In this document: piece after piece, positions 6,256-11,364 of the stretch
Numbering within the stretch: position 1 is the stretch's first letter
How the letters are laid out: every line of letters starts with the position of its first letter
Translations under genes and position numbers: made by a program
Source: Archaeoglobaceae archaeon
GTDB lineage: Archaea; Halobacteriota; Archaeoglobi; Archaeoglobales; Archaeoglobaceae
Direction of reading: 5' to 3'
DNA: 11,364 nt
NCBI GenBank assembly: GCA_027038095.1
Contig: JALVYA010000096.1
Location: 1 to 11,364 of the forward strand
Notes under the pieces: generated by a model
The model's database searches: none
Told to the model about the DNA's origin: nothing
The model's input: the letters and a program-made list of their open reading frames with translations, nothing else

Positions 6256-6804
6256 ATGGAACTCTTAAAAAGACAGGTTGAGAGAGCAAACAAAATCGGG
6301 AAAAAACTGCTCCTGCAAAGGCTCATAGACGGGGCAAGTGGAAACATGAGTTTCAGACTTGGCAATCGCTTCTACATCACGAAAACAGGAGTTATGTTAG
6401 ATGAGCTCGACGAAACGTCCTTTGTCAGAATGGATGTGCACAGCGATAACTTAAACCCCGTGGCTTCAAGCGACCAGCTGATTCACAGAGAGGTGTACAG
6501 AAAGAGCAACCTTAAAGCTGTTCTGCACTGTCACGGTGTTTACAACGTCGTCCTCTCGTTTAAAAAGAGCAGCATAATTCCCCTCGATCTGGAAGGCAGG
6601 TACTTTCTCGGAGAGGTGAAAGTCGTTAACTGCAAATACACTTCCAGAAAAATGGCTGAAATCGTTGGCAAAGAGCTCGCAAACAACAGAATAACTGTTG
6701 TCAGGGGTCACGGCATTTATGCCGCTGGAGAAAGTCTGGATGAAGCTTACAGGCTTGCAAGCTATCTGGAGCATTCCTGTGAAGTTCTGTACAGACTGCA
6801 GTGA
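6256..6804 (+). CDS. Class II aldolase/adducin family protein (fuculose-1-phosphate aldolase-like)
   Basis: Zinc-dependent aldolase family that cleaves sugar phosphates such as L-fuculose 1-phosphate to dihydroxyacetone phosphate and lactaldehyde. Counted from ATG 6256 (182 residues), it shows DGASGNMSFRL (phosphate loop, family GTAGNxSxR), ITKTGV, SSDQLIHREVYR with Asp73 where FucA has its catalytic Glu73, VLHCHG with zinc ligands His91 and His93, and VRGHGIYAAG with the third zinc ligand His152. The Glu-to-Asp change may alter the reaction, so the exact substrate is not assigned. The start at 6256 has GGTGGTG just upstream; an ATG at 6241 has no ribosome site and would add MCGGA. It is slightly shorter than FucA (about 215). 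In archaea such enzymes have been linked to lactaldehyde supply for coenzyme F420, which is a possibility only. Confidence 0.88.
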   Translation: MELLKRQVERANKIGKKLLLQRLIDGASGNMSFRLGNRFYITKTGVMLDELDETSFVRMDVHSDNLNPVASSDQLIHREVYRKSNLKAVLHCHGVYNVVLSFKKSSIIPLDLEGRYFLGEVKVVNCKYTSRKMAEIVGKELANNRITVVRGHGIYAAGESLDEAYRLASYLEHSCEVLYRLQ

Positions 6805-6839
6805 TGCGTGATACCAAGTAGCCAGAAAAACGCAAAACT

Positions 6840-6847
6840 GTTTTTAA
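6840..6847 (+). promoter_or_regulatory. TATA-like box upstream of iorA
   Basis: GTTTTTAACG, preceded by CGCAAAACT, lies about 26 bases before the iorA ATG at 6869, which would give a leaderless or very short-leader message. A GGGGGAT stretch at 6858-6864 could also serve as a ribosome site if transcription begins further upstream, for example by read-through from the aldolase gene. Confidence 0.4.
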
Positions 6848-6868
6848 CGACACGTTCCGGGGGATAGC

Positions 6869-8749
6869 ATGCTGAAAGAAGTCCTAAAAACTTCGGGAAA
6901 AGCGTTTCTTCTGGGTAACGAGGCAATAGCGAGGGGTGCTCTTGAAGCTAACATCGACCTGTTTTCATGCTATCCCGGAACGCCATCATCCGAAATAGGA
7001 GATACACTGAACTTTGCATGCAAGAAACTCGGAAATTTCGTCATGGAGTACTCAGCAAACGAGAAGGTGGCAGTAGAGGTGGCTGCTGCAGCAGCTTTTG
7101 CCGGCAAGAGGAGCATGGCGGCGATGAAACACGTTGGAGTTAACGTGGCGAGCGATGCACTCTTCAGCCTCGCATACACCGGTGTTTCAGGAGCGATGGT
7201 TGTCGTGACGGCTGACGATCCGAGCATGCACAGCAGCCAGAACGAGCAGGACAACAGGTGGTATGGATTATCAATGAAGCTGCCGGTTATCGAGCCATCG
7301 AGCGTTCAGGAGGCAAAAGAATTTACGAAGTTCTGTTTTGATTTGTCCTCAGAGTACGAAATTCCCGTACTGCTGAGAACGTATACGAGATTGAGCCACA
7401 TGAGCGGAATAGTTGAGCTGTCTCCGCTTCCCGAGAGAGAGCCTGAGAAGGTGAGCTGGAAAGATTACAGGAACCCAAAAAAGTACGTTGTTCTTCCAGC
7501 CCATGCGAGAAAACTGAAAACGGAGCTTCTGGAGAAACTCAGGAGAGTGGAAGAATTTTTAGCAAAATGGAACGGAAACCGGGTGGAAAGTGGAGATGGA
7601 AAGCTCGGCATTGTTGCGTGTGGATTGAGCTACTGCTACGTGAAAGAGGCTGTAAACAGGCTGGGACTGGACGCCTCTATTCTGAAAATCTCCTCTCCAA
7701 ATCCACTTCCGGAAAAACTCGTGGCTGACTTCCTAACGAACGTGGAAAAGGCACTGGTTGTTGAGGAGGTCGATCCAGTACTGGAATTGCAGGTGAGAGC
7801 GATCGCTCAGAAGGAGAAGCTCGGAGTTGAGGTGCACGGAAAGGACATTCTGCCCTCAAGTTACGAGTACTCCGTCAGCGTGGTTGAAAAAGGGATAGCC
7901 AGACTATGCGGTGTTGAAACAAGTATTGATTACGATCTGGTGGAGAAAAGAGGTGAAGAACTCTCCAGAATGGCTCCGCCGAGACCACCGGTGTTCTGCC
8001 CCGGTTGCCCGCACTCTGCCACGTTTTACGCTCTCAGAAGGGCTGTTGAAGAGTTAAAGGAAGAGGGAGTTATCGAAGACGCTGCGTTTACCGGAGACAT
8101 AGGCTGCTACACTCTCGGAATAAACAGGCCGTACTCAGCGGTGGATACGTGCGTGTGCATGGGAGCGAGCATTGGAATCGGGTGCGGTCTAAGCTACGTT
8201 TTGAAGGACAAGGTCGTGGCGACGATAGGCGACTCAACGTTCTTCCACACGGGAATTCCTCCGCTGATAAACGCCGTTCACACGAAAAGAGACATCACCG
8301 TTGTCGTGCTGGACAACTCCACCACCGGAATGACTGGGCATCAGCCCCATCCCGGAACAGAGGAATTTGGTTGCGGAGAGGGAAAAACGATTGACATAGA
8401 GGATGTCGTGAGAGGTGCTGGAGTGGAGTTCGTGGAAGTCGTAAACTCCTACAACGTGGAAAAGCTGAAAGATTCGATAAAGAGGGCGATTGCTTACAGC
8501 GGAGTTGCCGTCGTGATTTCGAGGCAGAAGTGTGCAATAGTCAGGAGAAGAGAAGCCAGGAGAAAAGGTAAGAAGCTGAAACCCTACAGGATAAACGAGA
8601 ACTGCAACCTCTGCATGAAGTGCGTTGAGGAGTTTTCCTGTCCAGCCATCTACGTGGAAAATGGAAAACCTGAGATAAACCCGTCTCTCTGCGTTTCGTG
8701 TGGTGTCTGCAGGAGGATATGTCCTGCTGGTGCCATAGAGATATCTTAG
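6869..8749 (+). CDS. iorA: Indolepyruvate:ferredoxin oxidoreductase, alpha subunit
   Basis: IorA oxidatively decarboxylates aryl pyruvates (from Trp, Phe, Tyr) to aryl-acetyl-CoA with reduction of ferredoxin, together with IorB. The 626-residue protein has the whole family layout. The pyrimidine-binding/transketolase domain is N-terminal (FSCYPGTPSSEI, YSANEKVAVEVAAAAAFAG, KHVGVNVASDAL). A middle domain carries SSPNPLPEKLV and VVEEVDP. The TPP-binding domain has FCPGCPHSATF, GDIGCYTLG, GDSTFFHTGIPPL and LDNSTTGMTGHQPHPGT. At the C-terminus is a 2[4Fe-4S] ferredoxin domain with C579, C582, C585, C591 and C608, C611, C614, C618 (both last Cys followed by Pro). Length is normal. The beta subunit gene is not downstream: the gene is followed by a terminator and AT-rich accessory DNA, so iorB must lie elsewhere. 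Confidence 0.97.
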   Translation: MLKEVLKTSGKAFLLGNEAIARGALEANIDLFSCYPGTPSSEIGDTLNFACKKLGNFVMEYSANEKVAVEVAAAAAFAGKRSMAAMKHVGVNVASDALFSLAYTGVSGAMVVVTADDPSMHSSQNEQDNRWYGLSMKLPVIEPSSVQEAKEFTKFCFDLSSEYEIPVLLRTYTRLSHMSGIVELSPLPEREPEKVSWKDYRNPKKYVVLPAHARKLKTELLEKLRRVEEFLAKWNGNRVESGDGKLGIVACGLSYCYVKEAVNRLGLDASILKISSPNPLPEKLVADFLTNVEKALVVEEVDPVLELQVRAIAQKEKLGVEVHGKDILPSSYEYSVSVVEKGIARLCGVETSIDYDLVEKRGEELSRMAPPRPPVFCPGCPHSATFYALRRAVEELKEEGVIEDAAFTGDIGCYTLGINRPYSAVDTCVCMGASIGIGCGLSYVLKDKVVATIGDSTFFHTGIPPLINAVHTKRDITVVVLDNSTTGMTGHQPHPGTEEFGCGEGKTIDIEDVVRGAGVEFVEVVNSYNVEKLKDSIKRAIAYSGVAVVISRQKCAIVRRREARRKGKKLKPYRINENCNLCMKCVEEFSCPAIYVENGKPEINPSLCVSCGVCRRICPAGAIEIS

Positions 8750-8781
8750 ATTCTGTTTTTTCATTTAATTTTTATATTTTT
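8750..8781 (+). terminator. T-rich terminator after iorA
   Basis: Immediately after the iorA stop codon come TTTTTT, TTTAATTTTT and ATATTTTT runs within about 30 bases. This is typical of archaeal intrinsic (oligo-T) termination. No hairpin is needed or seen. Confidence 0.6.
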
Positions 8782-9023
8782 ATGAATTGCCACGAAAGTC
8801 CGTCATTCAAGTTTGCTTTAAATTTACACTGTCGAGGTTGTCAGGGCATGGAAATCAAAACGGCAGAGATTTTATATATGCTAATGAAAGATATAAGAAA
8901 GAAGAGTAAAAGTCCAGTTCCGGTGGATTTAATGATAATAATAATGATAAAGGGTTGAAAGGTTCGTGTATCCTTTCGAATTGGGGGTAAAACGAAGTTA
9001 GTGTATGTTGAGGTGTCTGGAAT
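8782..9023 (+). other. AT-rich leader/boundary region between iorA and the accessory genes
   Basis: No convincing gene is seen in these 242 bases. A 58-codon frame (8782-8958, MNCHESPSF at its start) exists but has no ribosome site and a low-complexity AT end. TTTTATATATG at 8870-8880 is a strong TATA match and could start the transcript of the HhH-GPD-like gene, with a leader of about 120 bases. A hairpin is possible at 8955-8979: TTGAAAGG pairs with CCTTTCGA (one G-T pair) around a 9-base loop, beginning at the 58-codon frame's stop. GAGGTG at 9010-9015 is the ribosome site for the gene at 9024. This is also where composition shifts from chromosomal to AT-rich. Confidence 0.4.
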
Positions 9024-9947
9024 ATGAAAAACTACGAAAAAATTATGAAAAACATTGAACAGCTCGGTGAGAGATATTGCAGGAGATATCTTGACCCGTG
9101 GAACAAAGAAAGGTTGCAGACCAACTGGTGGGAAGCGCTAAAATTCCTTCTCAGCCATTCGTTTATGAGAAGAAGGCGAGATAGATTGTCCAACGAATAT
9201 TATTATTTTACCATTGAAACTTTGAAAGATTATTTTTCCATCACTGATGGAGACCTGAACACATCTTATGAGAAGCTCAAAGAAAAGAAAAAATATTTTG
9301 ATAAAAAATGTATTTTGAAATTTAAGAAGAATAAAAATATTGGACGAAAAAATAGCATTAAAGATCCAGATTTCAGGAAGGAAGTAGTAGAAAAAAATCC
9401 AATTGTAAAACTTCTAATTACCCCAAAAGAAGTCAAAGTAAAATGGGACAACAAAACTTACAGTAAGGTAATGTGCTTAGGTAATGATGAAGATGTAATG
9501 ATGGTTCTGGATGTTTTGAAGTTCATTTCAGATGATGATAAGAAGAATATTTACAATTATTTAAGAGACACGATTGTCAATTTCGGGGTTAAAGCAGTGT
9601 ATGAAGAATTGATAAAAATAAGAGCTGTTTCGGATAAAATCTCCACTCTTATCATCAGAGATATTGTTTTAATGAGTTCAGAAATAAAAATAACATATGA
9701 GGATGCCAAATGGGCATTTCCTGTGGATACATGGGTAATTAAAATTGCCCATAAGTTAGGTTGTAATAGCGAAGATGTCGAAAAAATCAAAAACAATCTA
9801 GTTGAGAAATGTAGGGAATTAGGGGTAGATCCGTTAAAGTTTGCAGCAGGGCTATGGTTCTTGGGTTACCATTCGCTTGATATATTGCTAGAAAATTGTA
9901 TAGGAGAGATCAAAATTGAAGGTACCACTTCGGTTAACAGCGGATAA
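9024..9947 (+). CDS. Divergent HhH-GPD (DNA glycosylase superfamily)-like protein
   Basis: No close family is recognised for this 307-residue protein. Its C-terminal third, however, carries the order of motifs of the HhH-GPD superfamily (EndoIII, MutY, AGOG). IRAVSDKISTLI (199-210) fits the helix-hairpin-helix L-P-G-V-G-x-K-T-A with Lys205 at the Schiff-base lysine position. About 30 residues later AFPVDTWVIKIAHKLGC (231-247) fits the catalytic-Asp motif V-D-T-H-V-x-R-x-x-x-R-L-G, with Asp235. The tail CRELGVDPLKFAAGLWFLG resembles endings seen in archaeal proteins of this type. The N-terminal 120 residues are rich in Lys/Arg and aromatics (NWWEALKFLLSHSFMRRRR), which suits DNA binding. The iron-sulfur Cys set of EndoIII is absent. 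GAGGTG lies 8 bases before the ATG. Codon and base use are AT-rich, unlike the genes to the left, pointing to transfer. The glycosylase assignment is inference from two motifs. Confidence 0.55.
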   Translation: MKNYEKIMKNIEQLGERYCRRYLDPWNKERLQTNWWEALKFLLSHSFMRRRRDRLSNEYYYFTIETLKDYFSITDGDLNTSYEKLKEKKKYFDKKCILKFKKNKNIGRKNSIKDPDFRKEVVEKNPIVKLLITPKEVKVKWDNKTYSKVMCLGNDEDVMMVLDVLKFISDDDKKNIYNYLRDTIVNFGVKAVYEELIKIRAVSDKISTLIIRDIVLMSSEIKITYEDAKWAFPVDTWVIKIAHKLGCNSEDVEKIKNNLVEKCRELGVDPLKFAAGLWFLGYHSLDILLENCIGEIKIEGTTSVNSG

Positions 9948-10004
9948 AAGTTTCACCATACCAAATTGCTTTCAGCCAACCTCTTTTATCCGCAAAGCGT
10001 TAGC
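9933..10004 (+). repeat. Foldable inverted-repeat element spanning the stop codon of the glycosylase-like gene (attC-like layout)
   Basis: A perfect 11-base inverted repeat, GCGGATAAAAG at 9940-9950 and CTTTTATCCGC at 9983-9993, encloses a 32-base loop. Outside it GTTAAC (9933-9938) faces GTTAGC (9999-10004), so TAAC and GTTA also pair, with unequal unpaired spacers (1 base on the left, 5 on the right). The TAA stop of the upstream gene (9945-9947) is inside the left arm. This order (AAC, spacer, arm, loop, arm, spacer, GTTA) and the size of about 70 bases resemble integron attC recombination sites, but the core is a poor match to GTTRRRY. A transcription terminator or the ends of a miniature transposable element are alternatives. 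Confidence 0.4.
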
Positions 10005-10012
10005 AGAAATTC
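9987..10012 (+). repeat. 26-base shared upstream element, copy 1
   Basis: This segment matches 11102-11127 at 22 of 26 positions and ends in an exact 13-base match, TTAGCAGAAATTC. It includes the right arm of the inverted repeat at 9983-9993 and lies 31 bases before the ATG of the nuclease-like gene, upstream of its GGAGGGG ribosome site (10032-10038). Confidence 0.7.
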
Positions 10013-10043
10013 AGGGCTTGTAATATAAATCGGAGGGGTATAT

Positions 10044-11039
10044 ATGGGCAAAGAAACTCTTAGGTCAGAACTTGAGGAGTTTGAAAGAAAAAATAAAGAT
10101 AAAATTAAAAAAGCTTGGAAGAAACACAAAGAATTTCTTAAACAATATCCATTTCGTGAACATCCAGAGGATATTGATACGTTAACCCCAGATAAGATCT
10201 ACAATCGAGGAGATAAAAATACTTTCTTATACTGGATTGAATTTGGATTGAAAGAATTAGGTCATATTAGGGTTGGAAGTGCGCTTTATGCAGAAAATGC
10301 AAAAAATAATCCTGAAATCTTTAAAGAACTTCTAAGAAAAGTTGTCGACGACACTTTGTCTCTTTCTCAAAAAATTGATTTACATTGGGAAGACATTAAA
10401 GGATGGGGTGGGGATAAGATAATAGCAAAAAAAGTAGTTTTTTGTTATTATCCAGAGCTAGTTTTACCTATATTTAAGACTGAAGATTTAGAACATTTCC
10501 TGAAAAATCTTAATATTGATTTCAAAAAAGAAGCACATAGTTTATTTGGAAAAGCATATGATGCACTGTCTATAGGTCAAAAATTTGAACTACTAAATAA
10601 TCTACTTATCTCATTTAAAAGTAAGTCTCCAAAATTTAAAAAATTGGATAATCTTCTTTTTGTCAGATTTTTATATGATCAATTTCCTCCAGAGAGATTC
10701 CCTCAAATCATGAGAGAAACAAAGCCTTTACATTCTTTGGGAATACTATTTGAGCCCGAATATGAACAGGAGGTGGTTTATTTATTTGCTGTTTTTCATC
10801 GTGAACTTGGATTTCCATATGTAATAAAAATCAGAAATGAATTCCCAGATGCTTGGGTAATGGATAAAAATAGGGATGTAAAAAAGATTGAGTTTGAAGT
10901 GAGAGCGAGTGATTTCATTCAACATAAACATGACAAAAAAGGTTGTGATTTTATTGTATGCTGGGAAAATGACTTAGAAAATAGTGAAGATTTACCACCA
11001 ATAATTGCTTTAAAAGATTTTGTGGAAGGATTAAAATGA
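10044..11039 (+). CDS. Putative PD-(D/E)XK nuclease, restriction-like, with N-terminal recognition-type domain
   Basis: I do not recognise a named family, but the C-terminal domain (about 235-331) has a PD-(D/E)XK nuclease pattern. It has a helix with Glu (YEQEVVYLFAVFHRELGF, 240-257), then FPDAWV with Asp269, then KIEFEV with Glu283 and Glu285 (D-13x-E-x-E), then SDFIQHKHD (289-297) and CDFIVCWEND (301-310). The ending H-x-H-D then C-D-x-I-V-C-W is typical of a group of small archaeal and bacterial predicted nucleases in which IEFE carries the metal-binding Glu. Residues about 60-155 (VVFCYYPELVLPIFKTEDLEHF) resemble the N-terminal, DNA-binding-type domains of McrB-like and other modification-dependent restriction proteins. 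The start has a perfect GGAGGGG 5 bases upstream. The gene is strongly AT-rich, unlike the left half. It is probably a stand-alone restriction or defence nuclease; the target is unknown. Confidence 0.65.
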   Translation: MGKETLRSELEEFERKNKDKIKKAWKKHKEFLKQYPFREHPEDIDTLTPDKIYNRGDKNTFLYWIEFGLKELGHIRVGSALYAENAKNNPEIFKELLRKVVDDTLSLSQKIDLHWEDIKGWGGDKIIAKKVVFCYYPELVLPIFKTEDLEHFLKNLNIDFKKEAHSLFGKAYDALSIGQKFELLNNLLISFKSKSPKFKKLDNLLFVRFLYDQFPPERFPQIMRETKPLHSLGILFEPEYEQEVVYLFAVFHRELGFPYVIKIRNEFPDAWVMDKNRDVKKIEFEVRASDFIQHKHDKKGCDFIVCWENDLENSEDLPPIIALKDFVEGLK

Positions 11040-11059
11040 CGCTTGCCTTGGACTCTTCG

Positions 11060-11091
11060 TCGCTTCGCTCACCCAAATCCTCGCTTCGCTC
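11060..11091 (+). repeat. Direct repeat TCGCTTCGCTC in a GC-rich spacer
   Basis: TCGCTTCGCTC occurs at 11060-11070 and again at 11081-11091 (period 21), with related CTTCGT and CTTCGC pieces on either side. The spacer 11040-11110 is visibly GC-richer than the AT-rich genes flanking it. I see no ORF, hairpin or known element in it. Confidence 0.6.
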
Positions 11092-11101
11092 GAACTTCGC
11101 A

Positions 11102-11127
11102 TACCCGCAACACATTAGCAGAAATTC
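11102..11127 (+). repeat. 26-base shared upstream element, copy 2
   Basis: Second copy of the element at 9987-10012, sharing the exact 13 bases TTAGCAGAAATTC and CCGCAA before it. It lies 19 bases before the ATG of the nucleotidyltransferase remnant, just upstream of its GAGGTGA ribosome site. Unlike copy 1, it has no partner arm for a hairpin. Confidence 0.7.
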
Positions 11128-11146
11128 CGCTTTAGAGGTGAGATAG

Positions 11147-11364
11147 ATGGACGAAATAATAAAAAAATTGATTATGTATTCTAAAGCAAGCATAGAACTA
11201 AGAAGATTGCGATATTTGGCTCTTATGCAAGAAGGGGAGCAAAGCTGGGAGTGATTTGGATTTGATTGTAGAATTTGAAGTCTGCTTGAGCTTGTGGGAT
11301 TAGAAGACCATCTAGAAAGATTATTTGCTTACAGAAGCCTCTATCAGTCCGTATTTAATAGTAA
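11147..11364 (+). pseudogene. Frameshifted MNT-type nucleotidyltransferase (MntA-like antitoxin) remnant, cut by window edge
   Basis: The region starts with a good ribosome site (GAGGTGA, 11135-11141) and ATG 11147 (MDEIIKKLIMYSK), but the protein is scattered over frames. KIAIFGSYARRGAKLG is at 11203-11250 in a second frame, SDLDLIVEFE at 11250-11279 in a third, SLLELVGLEDHLERLF from 11279 back in the frame of the ATG, and LTEASISPYLIV from 11328 in another. Read together they give the MNT/minimal nucleotidyltransferase signature GSxAR-x-G...SDLDLxVEF and its usual C-terminal order, with the segment normally reading like G-x-KVDL missing. At least four frame changes in about 200 bases mean the gene is dead rather than affected by one sequencing error. 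In MNT-HEPN toxin-antitoxin pairs (MntA/HepT) a HEPN toxin gene usually lies next door; if present it would be beyond the right edge. Confidence 0.85.

Noticed and set aside
8234..8764. 176-codon frame on the minus strand opposite the end of iorA
   Set aside because: Shadow of the strongly conserved iorA TPP and ferredoxin domains; composition shows no independent protein features.
6121..8949. Exact 15-base match ATAATAATAATGATA at 6121-6135 and 8935-8949
   Set aside because: Simple ATA/ATG-type low-complexity sequence; a chance match is likely and the contexts are unrelated.
8782..8958. A 58-codon frame starting MNCHESPSF and containing a CRGC motif, upstream of the glycosylase-like gene
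   Set aside because: No ribosome site, starts in the iorA terminator, ends in ATAATGATA low-complexity sequence, and contains a strong TATA box; more likely leader DNA or a relic than a gene.
8955..9003. Possible third attC-like or shared-element copy before the gene at 9024 (hairpin followed by GTTAG)
   Set aside because: Only GTTAG and a short hairpin are present; no TAAC counterpart, no match to the 26-base element.
11040..11120. Attempt to read the second spacer as a full attC-like hairpin
   Set aside because: The TCGCTTCGCTC copies are direct, not inverted, and no left arm complements the CCGCAACAC region.
11040..11127. CRISPR-like repeats in the second spacer
   Set aside because: Only two 11-base direct copies at a 21-base period, with no regular repeat-spacer array.

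Overview
The window reads as a piece of a euryarchaeal chromosome, most likely from the Archaeoglobi (Archaeoglobus, Ferroglobus or Geoglobus-like). The evidence is archaeal TATA boxes, GGAGG/GGTGA ribosome sites, an archaeal alternative heme route (a siroheme decarboxylase next to a precorrin-2 dehydrogenase), an indolepyruvate:ferredoxin oxidoreductase, and an MglA/Roadblock/KaiC-like module typical of archaea. The genus is an inference; no rRNA or other marker gene is present.

Layout. Positions 2-643 (+) hold the C-terminal part of the twin-arginine translocase TatC, cut by the left edge. It converges on a two-domain universal stress protein (690-1544, -). From 6122 down to 1679 (-) runs a tightly packed six-gene run, probably one operon: KaiC-like ATPase, degenerate KaiC-like domain fused to an MglA-like GTPase, Roadblock/LC7 protein, V4R-domain protein, precorrin-2 dehydrogenase (SirC type), and a fused AhbA-AhbB siroheme decarboxylase. 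The first four genes are joined by 4-base overlaps and look like a signalling unit. The last two make siroheme and convert it to didecarboxysiroheme on the way to heme. The V4R family is named after a tetrapyrrole-pathway protein (BchJ), so the junction of a V4R signalling module with siroheme genes is suggestive.

Divergently, on the + strand, come a class II aldolase (6256-6804) and IorA (6869-8749), the catalytic subunit of indolepyruvate:ferredoxin oxidoreductase. No iorB follows. IorA ends at a T-rich terminator.

Right of about 8750 the character changes to clearly AT-rich accessory DNA. It contains a divergent HhH-GPD (DNA glycosylase)-like protein (9024-9947), a protein with a C-terminal PD-(D/E)XK nuclease-like domain (10044-11039), and the frameshifted remains of an MNT-type nucleotidyltransferase antitoxin (from 11147, cut by the right edge). 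The ORFs are separated by two unusual spacers that share a 26-base element (22/26 identical). The first spacer is also a foldable inverted repeat that starts in the stop codon of the preceding gene. The ORF-spacer-ORF-spacer-ORF arrangement looks like a small defence island, possibly cassette-borne. This is the part of the window most likely to be undescribed.
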